Positions 19,154 to 28,818 are shown, counted from the first letter of the stretch. The stretch: DNA of 64,000 nt from CADEFX01 sp963840425 (GCA_963840425.1 CAWIYZ010000007.1:92281-156280); one strand, 5' to 3'. A program made the numbers and translations. The notes: generated from the letters alone by a model not told the origin.

Positions 19154-19575
19154 CGTCGTTCGTCTCCCATGTGGTGGGTAGCAATTCTTCTTGAATCTTA
19201 GCTGGCCGAGATTTTGTGGCTATTGGCTGTTGCCCTCGACCGCACCGGGGAAAATGCTGAGCAGCCTCGGATCGTCAGCGCGTTCGGGTCGCGGCAATCT
19301 TTTGTCGGCTGGGCATGGCCCGAGACGTTGATGCGCGAGGTGATGCGCGAAGAAAGGACCCCTGCTTCGAGGAGGCTGTAGGATGCGCCGCCCTTTGGTG
19401 ACGACCAGTGAAAAGCGCCTGGACGGCATCCCTGTCGCTCGGTGACATGGCGCTCGAGGCCAATGGGTCCGACCCCTTGCCCGCGCGCGGTTTGACGACC
19501 AGTATTGAGCAGACCGCTCGACAGGCGCGATAGCCAACAGCTGGCCACCGGGACGGTCCGAGGAGACGACGGACT
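19154..19575. other. Intergenic region
   Basis: About 420 bases between divergent genes, with no frame I can support. It should carry the promoter of the reductase-tct cluster to the right. I see no recognisable operator. Confidence 0.4.
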
Positions 19576-21549
19576 ATGACGGGGACCTACCCGCACTTGT
19601 TCGCGCCCATTTCGCTTGGGCGCCGCGAGGCCAAGAACCGCATCATGCGGGTCGCCACCACCGCCAATCTCGCCGATCGCAACCGAGTGGGTGAGCGGCT
19701 TCTCGAATTCTACCGGACGCTCGCCAAGGGCGGGGTCGGCACCATCGTGACCGAGGCCCTGCGCATCTCGGCGCAGGAGGCCTACGGCCCCGGGGCGCTC
19801 GTTGTGCACGACAGGCCCGCGGTCGAGGGGCTGCGGCGGCTTGCGGACGTGTGCCATGCGGAGGGTGCGCTGCTGATCGGGCAGCTCAACCATGGCGGCC
19901 GGCAGCACCTCGCCTCACGTGTGATCCCGCACATGGTGGCTCCGTCGGCGGTTGCGTGCCCGCGCAGCGGCGGCGTTCCCCACGCTCTTTCCACGCGCGA
20001 GGTGCGGGAGCTGGTCGAGATGTACATCATGTGCGCCGTGCACTGCATCGAGGCCGGCATGGATGGCGTGGAGATCCACGGTGCGCAGGGTCATCTCATT
20101 CAGCAGTTCGTGTCGCCGTTCTCGAACCGCCGCACGGACGACTATGGGGGCAGCGAGGCGAAGCGGCTGCGTTTTCCGCGCGAGATCATCGACGGCGTGC
20201 GCCAGCGGATCGGCCGTCGCGCGATCGTCGGCTACCGGCTGGGCGTGGAGGAGTTCACGGAGGGCGGGCTTGGCATCGAGCAGACGTTGGAGATAGCGCG
20301 ATCGCTGACGGCAGATGGGCAATTGGACTACCTCTCGCTCAGCCAGGGCAACTTCAACAGCATCGAAACCCACCTGCCGGACCGGCACTGGCCGATCCTG
20401 GCCTTTCAGGACATCCAATCTCGGTTCAAGTCCAAGCTTCCCGATGTCACGATCATCGCCAGCACCCGTATCCAGGGACCGGAGCAGGCCGAGCGCGTAC
20501 TGGCGGCCGGCGAGGCGGACATGATCGGCATGTGCCGTGCGCTGCTGGTCGATCCCGACTGGCCCAACAAGGCGCGCCGGGGCCATGCGGAGGACATTCG
20601 CCGCTGCATCGCCTGCAATCAGTGCTGGGGCTGGATCTCGGGCGGCGAGCCGATCGCCTGCGCGACCAATCCGACCGCCGGGAGGGAATACCAGTTCAAG
20701 AAGCTGGTGCGCGCCGAGAGCCCGCGGCACGTGGTGGTGGTCGGCGGCGGGCCGGCCGGGCTCGAGGCCGGGCGCGTGGCTGCTCTGCGCGGTCACCGGG
20801 TGACGTTGCTCGAGGCCGAGGCCGAGCTCGGTGGGCGTCTGAAGCGCGTGCACAGCGTTCCGCACTACGAGGAGATGCGGCATCTGTTCGATTTCCTCGT
20901 CCCGCAAGCGAGAAAGGCCGGTGTCGCCATCAAAACCGGCGTGCGCGGGACGGTGGAGAGCATTCTCGACGAGCAGCCCGACGAAATCATCATCGCTACC
21001 GGCGCAACGCCATCGGCCCCGGACATTCCGGGCGATGGCTCGGTTCCCGTGCTCACGGGGGACGAAAGCGTGGACCTCACCGGCCACGAGGGCCGCAACG
21101 TGATCCTGATGGACGAGGACGGCTATTACTGGGGCGCGGCCATGGCGGAGAGCCTGGCGGCGTCGGGCAAGCAGCTAACGGTGACGACCCGTTTCTTCGA
21201 GGTGTTTCGCGAGATCCCCATGGTGTCGCGCATCGCCATGCTGCGCGAGCTGGACAAGCGCGGCGCGGTGCTGAAGCCCAACATGCATGTGGCGCGCACC
21301 TCGAACGGCGGGGTCATCCTGGCCCACTACCTCACGCAACGCGAAGAGGTGGTGGAGGATGTCGCCGCGATCGTGTGGGTGGGCTCGGCCCACGCCAACG
21401 GATCGCTGGCGGACGAGCTGCGGGATGCCGGCGTGGAGAAGATCAGGATCCGTACCGTCGGCGATGCGTTCTCGCCACGACGACTGCCCCAGGCCCTGGT
21501 GGAAGCGCACGCCGCGGCCAGGGCGATCGGCTCACCCGCCTTGATGTAG
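19576..21549 (+). CDS. Old-Yellow-Enzyme type NADH:flavin oxidoreductase with 4Fe-4S and FAD/NAD domains
   Basis: Three-part enzyme of 657 residues resembling 2,4-dienoyl-CoA reductase, trimethylamine dehydrogenase and related enzymes. Residues 1-340 form an FMN TIM barrel (HVV-free variant; GQLNHGGRQ, EIHGAQGHLIQQFVSPFSNRRTD are typical). The iron-sulfur site is CIACNQC at about 344-350 plus Cys near 362. A FAD-binding motif VVGGGPAGLEAG follows near 388, then an NAD-binding region. It is the first gene of a cluster with a complete TctABC importer, so it probably reduces an imported unsaturated or amine substrate; the substrate is unknown. Confidence 0.85.
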   Translation: MTGTYPHLFAPISLGRREAKNRIMRVATTANLADRNRVGERLLEFYRTLAKGGVGTIVTEALRISAQEAYGPGALVVHDRPAVEGLRRLADVCHAEGALLIGQLNHGGRQHLASRVIPHMVAPSAVACPRSGGVPHALSTREVRELVEMYIMCAVHCIEAGMDGVEIHGAQGHLIQQFVSPFSNRRTDDYGGSEAKRLRFPREIIDGVRQRIGRRAIVGYRLGVEEFTEGGLGIEQTLEIARSLTADGQLDYLSLSQGNFNSIETHLPDRHWPILAFQDIQSRFKSKLPDVTIIASTRIQGPEQAERVLAAGEADMIGMCRALLVDPDWPNKARRGHAEDIRRCIACNQCWGWISGGEPIACATNPTAGREYQFKKLVRAESPRHVVVVGGGPAGLEAGRVAALRGHRVTLLEAEAELGGRLKRVHSVPHYEEMRHLFDFLVPQARKAGVAIKTGVRGTVESILDEQPDEIIIATGATPSAPDIPGDGSVPVLTGDESVDLTGHEGRNVILMDEDGYYWGAAMAESLAASGKQLTVTTRFFEVFREIPMVSRIAMLRELDKRGAVLKPNMHVARTSNGGVILAHYLTQREEVVEDVAAIVWVGSAHANGSLADELRDAGVEKIRIRTVGDAFSPRRLPQALVEAHAAARAIGSPALM

Positions 21550-21560
21550 AGCAAAAACGG

Positions 21561-21998
21561 GTGGCTGAAACGGTCCTCAACCTGATCTGGATTGTGCTCG
21601 GCGTGGCGATCGCGGCGATGGCGCCCCGCTACACCATCATGGGCGCCGCTGGGCCCGGAGGCGGCTTCGTTCCGCTGGTGACGGGCGCGGTCGTGGCCGG
21701 CTGTGGCTTGATCCTGCTGCTGCGCTCAACGCCGCAGCCGCAGGGCCTCTGGCCCGCGAGCCGAGCGTGGCTGCGCATGGGTCTGGTCGTGGGCGGGCTC
21801 GCCGCAATCACGCTGCTGATGCCGCGCCTCGGGTTCATCCTGACGGTCCTGCCGATCATGGCCGTGCTGATGCAGGCCGTGGATCGCAAGAGCTGGTGGT
21901 CGGCTCTACTGGTCTCGAGCGTGGCGACGCTTGGCGTCTATCTCCTGTTCACGCGCCTGCTGGCAACGGCGTTGCCGCGCGGGCCGCTGGGTTTCTGA
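21561..21998 (+). CDS. tctB: TctB family tripartite tricarboxylate transporter small subunit
   Basis: Small membrane subunit of a tripartite tricarboxylate transporter, about 145 residues with four hydrophobic segments (LIWIVLGVAIAAM; GGFVPLVTGAVVAGCGLILL; LVVGGLAAITLLMPRLGFI; ALLVSSVATLGVYLLF). The PRLGFILTVLPIMAVL region is characteristic of TctB. GTG at 21561 is chosen; it lies 11 bases after the reductase stop. It precedes tctA by ten bases, so the genes are co-transcribed. Confidence 0.85.
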   Translation: MAETVLNLIWIVLGVAIAAMAPRYTIMGAAGPGGGFVPLVTGAVVAGCGLILLLRSTPQPQGLWPASRAWLRMGLVVGGLAAITLLMPRLGFILTVLPIMAVLMQAVDRKSWWSALLVSSVATLGVYLLFTRLLATALPRGPLGF

Positions 21999-22008
21999 GG
22001 CATGAGCG

Positions 22009-23508
22009 ATGGATGTTCTTCAGGGCCTGCTGCACGGCTTCGCCGTCGTCCTCGAGCCCAGCAACCTGCTCTATTGCTTCATCGGCTGCCTGGTCGGCAC
22101 TCTCGTCGGGGTGCTGCCGGGCGTCGGCCCGCTCGCCGCACTGTCGGTGCTGCTGCCGGTGACGTTCGTGCTGCCACCGGTCGGCGCCGTCGCCATGCTG
22201 GCCGGCATCTTCTACGGCGCCATGTACGGCGGATCGACCACATCGATCCTCGTCAATATTCCGGGCGAGGCGGCATCGGTCGTCACCTGTTTGGATGGGC
22301 ACGCGATGGCGCGCGAGGGGCGGGCGGGTGCCGCGCTCGGCATTGCGGCCATCGGCTCATTCCTGGCCGGGACGCTGAGCGTCATCGGGCTGACGCTGTT
22401 CTCGCCGCTGCTCACCTCGGTCGCCTTGCGCTTTGGTCCACCCGAGAACTTCGCGGTCATCCTGCTCGGGTTCGTGGCCACCGTGTTCATGGTGCAAGGC
22501 TCGGCCGCGAAGGCGTTCATCATCATGGCGCTCGGCGCGTTCTCCGCCTGCATCGGCATCGACCAGGTGAGTGGCGCAGACCGATTCACATTCGGCTTCA
22601 TCAACCTCACCAACGGCTTCGACCTGGTGCCGGTCGTCATCGGCCTGTTCGGCGTCTCCGAAATCCTGCTCAACATGGAGCGCGGGGCGGAGCGCCAAGC
22701 CATCATCGACAAGGTCAAAGGTCTGCTGCCGACGCTCGGCGACTGGGCCGCATCGTGGAAGGCCATACTCCGCGGCAGCTTTCTCGGTTTCGGTGTCGGC
22801 ATCCTCCCCGGCGGCAGCCCGGTCACGGCTTCGTTCGTCTCGTATGCGCTGGAGCGCCGCGTCGCCCGGCAACCGGAGCGTTTCGGCAAAGGCGCCATCG
22901 AGGGCGTGGCGGGGTCGGAGTCCGCCAACAACGCGGCGGTGGCGGGCGGCATGATCCCGCTGTTGTCGCTCGGCCTTCCCGGCAACGCGGTGACGGCGCT
23001 GCTGCTCGGTGCGCTGATCATTCAGAACATCACGCCGGGTCCGCTGCTGGCCTCGCAGCGTCCAGATGTGTTCTGGGGCGTGATCGCCAGCATGTATCTC
23101 GGCAACGTGATGCTGCTGGTTCTCAACCTGCCGCTGATCGGACTGTGGGTCCAACTGCTGCGGGTGCCCTACCGCATCCTGTTTCCGCTGGTGCTGCTGC
23201 TGGCCGTGGTCGGCTCGTACTCTGCCAACAAGAACATCTTCGACTTGTGGATCATGCTGGGCTTCGGTGTTGGCGGCTATCTACTGCGCAAGCTCGGCTA
23301 CGAGCTGGCGCCGTTTGCCTTTGCCCTGGTCCTGACGCCGCAACTGGAGCAGGCGTTCCGCCAATCGTTGATCATGGCCGGCGGCAATCCGATAATCTTC
23401 GCGCAACGACCGATCGCGGCGGTGTTGTTGCTGGTGGCCTGCCTGCTGATTGTGGGCTTGATGCTCGGCCTGCGCCCAAAGACGGCGGGGTCGGAGATGG
23501 CGACGTGA
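22009..23508 (+). CDS. tctA: TctA family tripartite tricarboxylate transporter permease
   Basis: Large permease of 499 residues with about 11 membrane segments. Hallmarks are GTLVGVLPGVGPLAALSVLLP near the N-terminus, the conserved YGGSTTSILVNIPGEAASVVT and the second repeat GSESANNAAVAGGMIPLLSLGLPGN. It works with TctB and the periplasmic TctC-type protein for sodium- or proton-driven uptake of carboxylates. The frame is intact. Confidence 0.93.
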   Translation: MDVLQGLLHGFAVVLEPSNLLYCFIGCLVGTLVGVLPGVGPLAALSVLLPVTFVLPPVGAVAMLAGIFYGAMYGGSTTSILVNIPGEAASVVTCLDGHAMAREGRAGAALGIAAIGSFLAGTLSVIGLTLFSPLLTSVALRFGPPENFAVILLGFVATVFMVQGSAAKAFIIMALGAFSACIGIDQVSGADRFTFGFINLTNGFDLVPVVIGLFGVSEILLNMERGAERQAIIDKVKGLLPTLGDWAASWKAILRGSFLGFGVGILPGGSPVTASFVSYALERRVARQPERFGKGAIEGVAGSESANNAAVAGGMIPLLSLGLPGNAVTALLLGALIIQNITPGPLLASQRPDVFWGVIASMYLGNVMLLVLNLPLIGLWVQLLRVPYRILFPLVLLLAVVGSYSANKNIFDLWIMLGFGVGGYLLRKLGYELAPFAFALVLTPQLEQAFRQSLIMAGGNPIIFAQRPIAAVLLLVACLLIVGLMLGLRPKTAGSEMAT

Positions 23509-23567
23509 GAAACAAGCAATAGGACATCCCTCGGGGTTGGTCCGGGACTGGTGGAGGAACACTGAAA

Positions 23568-23996
23568 ATGTCGAGTTTCGAGAAGCGCAGCATTACCGCG
23601 GATGCGGCGCAAATCGCGCTGTCCGCTGCCATCGCCAAGGCCAAGCAGATGGGCTTTGCGATGAGCGTAGCCGTGTGCGACGAATCCGGCGTGCTGAAAG
23701 CGTTCATCCGCATGGACGGGGCCTCGGACGCATCGCTCCGCATCTCGCAGGACAAGGCCTACACGTCAGCGAGCCTCGGCACACCGACACATTCGTTCTG
23801 GGATTTCGTGAAGAACGATCCGCCGCTGCTGCACGGCATCGTCAACTATCCGCGCATCATCGTGTTCGGCGGCGGCTATCCGATCAAGGAAGGCGGCAAG
23901 GTGATCGGCGGGGTCGGCGTCTCCGGCGGGCACTACAGCGACGACATGGAGGTTGCCAGGGCGGCCCTGCAAGCCATCGGCGCACCCGTGGGGTGA
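23568..23996 (+). CDS. GlcG/HbpS family heme-binding protein
   Basis: A 142-residue protein of the GlcG/HbpS (DUF336) family. The typical core is AKAKQMGFAMSVAVCDESGVLKAFIRMDGA, FGGGYPIKEGGKVIGGVGVSGG and a final helix. The family includes heme-binding sensors and proteins encoded in catabolic operons. The start ATG at 23568 follows GGAGGAACACTGAAA. It lies between tctA and tctC. Its exact role here is unknown; accessory handling of a cofactor or substrate is possible. Confidence 0.82.
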   Translation: MSSFEKRSITADAAQIALSAAIAKAKQMGFAMSVAVCDESGVLKAFIRMDGASDASLRISQDKAYTSASLGTPTHSFWDFVKNDPPLLHGIVNYPRIIVFGGGYPIKEGGKVIGGVGVSGGHYSDDMEVARAALQAIGAPVG

Positions 23997-24041
23997 GATC
24001 CGAAAACAAGAAAAGCGATTGCAAAGCAACGGAGGAAACGA

Positions 24042-25072
24042 ATGAATCGACTGGCACGATGGGGTGCGCTGCTGCTGGCTGTGGCGGCGCTCGGCGTGTC
24101 GCCCGCGATCGCGCAGGGCGAAGCCGAGATCAAGGCCAAGCTGAAAGCGCTGCAGCCGAAGGACTTCCCCAAGGATCCGCTCGAGCTGGTGGTCGTCTAT
24201 CCGGCCGGCGGCGGCATGGACATCACGGCCCGCATTCTCGCGAAGTATCTGGAGAAGTGGACCGACCACAAGGTCATCGTCACGAACAAGGCGGGCGGCG
24301 GCGGTATGGTCGGCCACACGTTCCTGTCCCTGCAGGCGCCCAACGACGGACACACGATCGGCGTCATCGCCAGCCTGTACTGGGGCGACGGCTTCAGGCG
24401 CTCGGACGGCAAGTTCGATTACAAGAGCCTCGAGCCGGTCGCCTTCATCAACTACGACCCCGTGACCTGGATCGTGCGCAGCGACGGCCCCTTCAAGGAC
24501 AAGAGTTCTGAAGGACGTTGCGGCCTACGCCAAAACGAACCCCGGCCAGCTGAAGGTGGGCGTGACGTCGGGCAGCTCGTCGGAGTTCGTGCCGGAGCAA
24601 GTCGAGGAGGTGACCGGCTCCAAAGTGATCAAGGTGCCGTTTCAGGGCGGCGCACCTTCGATCACGGCGCTGCTCGGCGGCCATATCGACGTCAGTTTCG
24701 GCTACCTCGCCGAGTACAAGGGACATCTCGATGCGGGCAAGGTGCAGGTCATCGGCGTGACCAACAGCGAAAGGTCGCCGGCACTGCCCAATGCATCAAC
24801 CTTCAACGAGACCTTCGGCGTCAAGGACATCGTCTGGGTGGCCTGGCGCTACGTGGTGCTGCCGCGGCGTGGCGCCTGAGCGCAAGGCGTGGCTGGAGGC
24901 TGCGTTCAACGCGGCCCTGAACGATCCCGGCATCGAGCCCGAATACGCCAAGACCGGGGGCATTATGGAAACCAAGCGGCTCAATAATGCGCAAGCGGTT
25001 GCGGCGGAGGTCGAGAAGCTGGCCAACCTGGAGCGGGACTTCCTGGTCAAGACCGGGCGTCTCACGAAATAA
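24042..25072 (+). pseudogene. tctC: TctC/Bug family tricarboxylate transporter substrate-binding protein, two frameshifts
   Basis: Periplasmic binding protein of the Bug/TctC family. The signal peptide (ALLLAVAALGVSPAIAQ) is followed by LELVVVYPAGGGMDITARILAKYLEK and VTNKAGGGGMVGHTF, the family signature. Frame changes occur near 24505 and near 24870; the middle (KVPFQGGAPSITALLGGHIDVSFG) and end (PERKAWLEAAFNAAL, ending GRLTK) are in other frames. Reconstructed length is about 343 residues, normal for the family. The ATG at 24042 follows GGAGGAAACGA. It completes the tctBA system. Confidence 0.85.
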
Positions 25073-25239
25073 GGCCGGATCAACGGGCGTGGCCCAAATA
25101 TCGCGGCCGCTGTCTGTGTAGTGTGGCTCGAGCGCCGGGTGCGAACCTAGCCTCGAACTGGGGAAGGCGACAGGTTGGTGACCTTTTCGAGCGGCTGTGC
25201 GCTATTGGTTCAAGGACCTGGTCAACGGAGGATGAATTC

Positions 25240-25365
25240 ATGCCCAAGATGTCGGACTCACGTCGCAAGCGCATACAAGCCAAGCAACGCAAGGCGACAA
25301 ATGCCTTGCAACGAGCGGCTAAAGCGGCGAAACGCAAGCGCAATAACCCAAAGGCCGGCGCGTAG
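25240..25365 (+). CDS. Small very basic hypothetical protein
   Basis: A 41-residue protein dominated by lysine, arginine and alanine (MPKMSDSRRKRIQAKQRKAT, then RAAKAAKRKRNN). GGAGGATGAATTC precedes the ATG at 25240, a good ribosome binding site, which selects this start. Predicted as a single positively charged helix, it could bind nucleic acid. I recognise no family. Confidence 0.5.
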   Translation: MPKMSDSRRKRIQAKQRKATNALQRAAKAAKRKRNNPKAGA

Positions 25366-25539
25366 TTGGGTTGGCGTGGTTTCGTCCCGCCGCGTCGCCA
25401 CCGAGACCACTGTCTCGCGGGTAACAGCTTGTACCGTGCAGCAGTGCCACTCTGGTTGTCGGAACGTGGCGTTGCTGCGTTCTGGCAGCGCGCCACAACG
25501 CAGCGATCCCCATCGTAACAGAGTGGCGCGCTGTCCCGG
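25366..25539. other. Intergenic region
   Basis: About 170 bases after the small basic protein gene with no supported gene. Confidence 0.3.
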
Positions 25540-25765
25540 CTAGAACAAGTCCCGCTGCGCACTCGGCGGCTTAGGAGGCCTAGACGGTCTCTTCTGTGAC
25601 GCCTGGTCTGTCATCGTCCACGTCCCGCCGTCCTCATACGTCTCGGCGCCATGCGTCCATTCCTCACAGATCGCGGCAATGGCAATCGGTTGATCGTCAT
25701 GCGGCGTGACGATCCACGGCTTGGTTTTGCCGTTCGACAGCCCCTCACCTTCGTTGAACGTGGAA
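25540..25765 (-). pseudogene. Orphan C-terminal fragment, possibly SRAP (YedK/HMCES)-like
   Basis: On the minus strand a 75-codon stretch without a start codon reads STFNEGEGLSNGKTKPWIVT, then DDQPIAIAAICEEW, a proline-rich end and TAG at 25542-25540. The order N-x-K-x-K-P-W, then P-I-A-x-A-x-I-x-E-E-W resembles the middle of SRAP/DUF159 proteins, which cap abasic DNA sites. The frame is closed by a stop just upstream and the essential N-terminal Cys2 region is absent. It looks like a remnant; the family assignment is tentative. Confidence 0.3.
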
Positions 25766-25934
25766 CGCTACAATCCGTGATTGGACAATTTGTACGAAAT
25801 CACACATAGCCGTCCGAGGAACGTTTCCGCTGCCGTCAACCTCGCACGGCGTTCCGTGAAGCGCCCGACGTACCGTGCACCACGAGCGGGCGCTCTACTC
25901 TCTGCGCAACTTCGCAACGAGGGGTGTGGGGCAC

Positions 25935-26186
25935 ATGCGGGCGACAGATTTTCTGCGGCTGAAGAGTGCGTCTCGTTCGCCTGTCATGGGCAAGGCCATG
26001 CATCAGGCTTTCGAGGAGGCTTGGAGCCTGCTCGCCGCCCGCTATGGCAGTGATCAAGCTGCGGCTGAGAGCGAACGCTTGCGGCTCGCCGAATGCGTGC
26101 ACCGCGTCACATCAGACGCCAGCATGGATGTGCGCGAGATCAAGCGCAAAGCCCTCGACATGCTGCTCATCATCGACAACATTTAG
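25935..26186 (+). CDS. Hypothetical protein
   Basis: An 83-residue predicted helical protein (MRATDFLRLKSASRSPVMGK, later DASMDVREIKRKALDMLLII). No signal peptide or membrane segment. The start at 25935 is the most plausible of two in-frame ATGs (the other is 25875). It converges on the minus-strand gene at 26183. No recognised family. Confidence 0.45.
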   Translation: MRATDFLRLKSASRSPVMGKAMHQAFEEAWSLLAARYGSDQAAAESERLRLAECVHRVTSDASMDVREIKRKALDMLLIIDNI

Positions 26187-26443
26187 GGGGCTTGGTGCGC
26201 TATGACGCGCGCAGGCCACCGATAAGCCTCGATCGACGTACTCTCCATGAGCAGGTCACCCAGCTTGTCCGCGACAACCGCCTGTCGCTCCCAAACAGCG
26301 GCCGCGGCGTGTACCCCTTGACGGCGCAGTGCGGTTGCCTGCTCACGATCGGCACAGCCCTTTGTGGCCACCGCATCGATTAAATATTCGATCTCGATAT
26401 CCGTAAGTGCACGCCCTATTGCGATGGGGATAACCGTGCCCAT
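26183..26443 (-). CDS. Hypothetical protein
   Basis: An 86-residue soluble protein (MGTVIPIAIGRALTDIEIEY, later ADKLGDLLMESTSIEAYRWP). The ATG at 26443 is preceded by AGGGAG with good spacing, which supports it. It may be co-transcribed with a 42-codon frame ending three bases upstream at 26447. I recognise no family. Confidence 0.45.
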   Translation of the reverse strand: MGTVIPIAIGRALTDIEIEYLIDAVATKGCADREQATALRRQGVHAAAAVWERQAVVADKLGDLLMESTSIEAYRWPARVIAHQAP

Positions 26444-26446
26444 GGG

Positions 26447-26575
26447 TCAGCGTCTCCCTGCCGTTTTTTTCCGCGCGCAGTCTAGCTCGCGCTCGGCGTT
26501 GGTCAACACGACCAAAGTCATCGTCGCATTCGGTGGTCTACCCGTGAAATTTCCGGGCATACCCTGATTGGTCAT
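26447..26575 (-). CDS. Possible 42-residue peptide
   Basis: A short frame (MTNQGMPGNFTGRPPNATMT, then LVVLTNAERELDCARKK) ending three bases before the next gene. No clear ribosome binding site is visible. The operon-like spacing is the only support. Confidence 0.22.
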   Translation of the reverse strand: MTNQGMPGNFTGRPPNATMTLVVLTNAERELDCARKKTAGRR

Positions 26576-26760
26576 GACGCCAATTCGTGATGATGGTCCC
26601 GCAGCAAGACCAACGCGCGAGCTTCCCTCGCTCGTTTCCTCGATCCCCCGTTCCCCGGAACGTGCCTCCCCCGCATGGTGTTGGCTTGCTACCATCCCGC
26701 CATCGACGCGTCGCGTGGTGCAGGCGGCGTCACGATGTGGCGGCAGGCGCGGCGGCAGCG
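26576..26760. other. Intergenic region
   Basis: About 185 bases with no convincing gene between the short peptide frame and the DUF808 gene. Confidence 0.3.
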
Positions 26761-27705
26761 CTATGCCTTGCGCCGTATGCGCGTTAATCCCACGCGAACG
26801 ACACTCCACGTCAGTGCACCAGCGATCAACCCAACAATTCCCGACGCGCTCACGGAAACGAGCCAAGCCAAAACCGTGCTGCCGAGCGCGACACTGCGTC
26901 CAACAGCTTCAGATGCTATTTGAATGGCATGTTCTGGACCGCTCATCCCATACCCGGCAAGACCATGTACCAGGATGCCACCGCCGACCCAGAGCATGGC
27001 GAGCATGCCCACGAAGCTCAGTGCCGCCAGGAGTGCGGGCATGGCACGGACCAGCCCTCTGCCAAACGGCCCTGATAGCGGCCCCGCGCGCTGGGCCAGG
27101 CGGAGCCCGACATCATCGGCTTTGACAATCAGCGCCACCGCACCATAAACGCCGACGGTGATCAACACGGCAACGGCTGCCAAAGCCAGGGTTTGAGTGA
27201 GCAGGTCCGAAGCAGTGATGCTGGCAAGCGCAATCGCCATGATCTCGGCGGACAGGACAAAATCTGTGCGGATCGCGCCAGACACCTTTTGCTCTTCTAA
27301 CGCCGTCGCGTCGGCGTAACGATGCGCAACTGCCGGCGCGATATGGGGCACGCCACCGACCACGTGCAGCACTTTCTCAAAGCCTTCAAAACACAGATAC
27401 AGGGAGCCGAGCATCAGCAGGGGCGTAATGGCTTGAGGCCAGAAAGAACTCAGCAAAAGGGCAGCCGGCAGCAGAAAGAACAGCTTGTTCTTGAGCGATC
27501 CGAGGGCAATGCGACCAACGATCGGTAGCTCGCGCTGGGCGGTCAAGCCCGTGACGTAGCGCGGCGTGACGGCTGCGTCATCAATAACAATGCCGGCGGC
27601 TTTCGCACTGGCACGGGCAGCCTGGCCAGCGGCATCGTCGATCGTGACAGCGGCAAGCTTCATCAGCGCCACAACGTCGTCCAACAGCGCCAATAAGCCA
27701 CTCAT
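26761..27705 (-). CDS. DUF808 domain-containing membrane protein (YedI-like)
   Basis: Inner-membrane protein of about 314 residues in the DUF808/YedI family. The start region MSGLLALLDDVVALMKLAAV and the block FVLSAEIMAIALASITASDL are diagnostic, as is the repeated stretch of hydrophobic helices (LFFLLPAALLLSSF; MPALLAALSFVGMLAML). The ATG at 27705 is chosen by family length; a GTG 24 codons upstream is also in frame. Function is unknown. Confidence 0.82.
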   Translation of the reverse strand: MSGLLALLDDVVALMKLAAVTIDDAAGQAARASAKAAGIVIDDAAVTPRYVTGLTAQRELPIVGRIALGSLKNKLFFLLPAALLLSSFWPQAITPLLMLGSLYLCFEGFEKVLHVVGGVPHIAPAVAHRYADATALEEQKVSGAIRTDFVLSAEIMAIALASITASDLLTQTLALAAVAVLITVGVYGAVALIVKADDVGLRLAQRAGPLSGPFGRGLVRAMPALLAALSFVGMLAMLWVGGGILVHGLAGYGMSGPEHAIQIASEAVGRSVALGSTVLAWLVSVSASGIVGLIAGALTWSVVRVGLTRIRRKA

Positions 27706-27961
27706 GACCAATCCAAGATCTTGCGAGCTCGTGTGCGTGAGATCCTTGCCGGATGGGGCAGAGAAGCGCAAACTCACGCCACGAGATGCTCGCCACGCCT
27801 TGCCGCGGGAACTGGCACACTAGAACTGACGTTACCAGTCCAAGTTCATTACCGCCCGTCGAGTTGAAACAAGTATTCCTTGGCGGGCAGGGATGGCGAT
27901 CGCAACGTCGTCCCTTCCCATGTCCGACGCTGGCAACAACGCCAGGCAGGTAGCCACACCC

Positions 27962-28282
27962 ATGTCCGACCCGGTTGTCATTGTGATCCCACACACGCTC
28001 GGCAAAGCCGAGGCCTTGCGGCGGCTGCAACCAGGGCTGACCGCGCTGGCCGGCAACGCACCCATGTTCACGGTCGAGCAGGAGACCTGGAACGGCGAGG
28101 AGCTGACCTTCCGCGTGAGTACGCTCGGACAATCGGCCTCGGGATCCCTGCTGGTTGGGGAGAACGACGTGCGCATTGCGCTCGTGCTGCCGTGGCTTCT
28201 GCGGCAGATCGCCGGCGGGCTGGAGACGGCCATCCACGAGCGCGGGAGGGCGCTGCTGGAGGACAAGACGCGCCAGGCGTAA
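27962..28282 (+). CDS. Polyhydroxyalkanoic acid system family protein
   Basis: A 106-residue protein matching the PHA granule-region family (PF09650). It opens DPVVIVIPHTLGKAEALRRL and has LTFRVSTLGQSASGSLLVGE and LPWLLRQIAGGLETAIHERG, the typical end. Family members are encoded near PHA synthesis genes and probably assist granule metabolism. Here it is isolated from the PHB/acetate cluster by about 14 kb. The start at 27962 matches family length; ATG at 27893 is possible. Confidence 0.75.
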   Translation: MSDPVVIVIPHTLGKAEALRRLQPGLTALAGNAPMFTVEQETWNGEELTFRVSTLGQSASGSLLVGENDVRIALVLPWLLRQIAGGLETAIHERGRALLEDKTRQA

Positions 28283-28818
28283 CAGTCCATCTGCCGCCAG
28301 TCGCGCCGCAGCAATCGCCAAGTCTGCAACAGGTCTTAGCCAGACTTCGACGGCGAAACGTTCGACGTCAGTTTTGGCCCCGAAAGCAGACGAACCACTG
28401 CCGCACCAGCAATGACTGCTAAGGGCGACAACCGGACTTGGCACCTACCACATTTGTTCGCGACGGGCCTAGCGAGCGTTTGTTGATGTAACGGCACCGA
28501 TCGACACGAGTTCAGACCCGGCTTTTTCACACTCAAGACTGAGTTGATTGGGGCGGCTCGATATTTCCCAGACTTCGTTGCATTACGTGACGACCTACGT
28601 GTCGCGTCAACAGGCCCAAATAGCATTCATTTGAGACCGACGGGACCACGCGTCTGTGCGCGCGAGGATGGCGGGTTCGGGTCTCGCCAGATTGCAATGC
28701 TGCGATGCGCCGGCTGTGCCATTGTGAGGCCTCGTGCCAGGCTGTACCTTCACCCTTGGTCGATTTCGCCACGAGCGCCAGCTCGCTCCGCCGCCATGGC
28801 CGTAAGGGAGAGACCAAC
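28283..28818. other. Intergenic region upstream of livK
   Basis: About 535 bases with no frame I can support on either strand. It should contain the promoter and leader of the liv operon. I see no recognisable riboswitch. Confidence 0.35.

Noticed and set aside
28336..28626. A 96-codon minus-strand frame upstream of livK.
   Set aside because: Arginine- and serine-rich composition, no ribosome binding site and no family resemblance; typical of non-coding GC-rich DNA.
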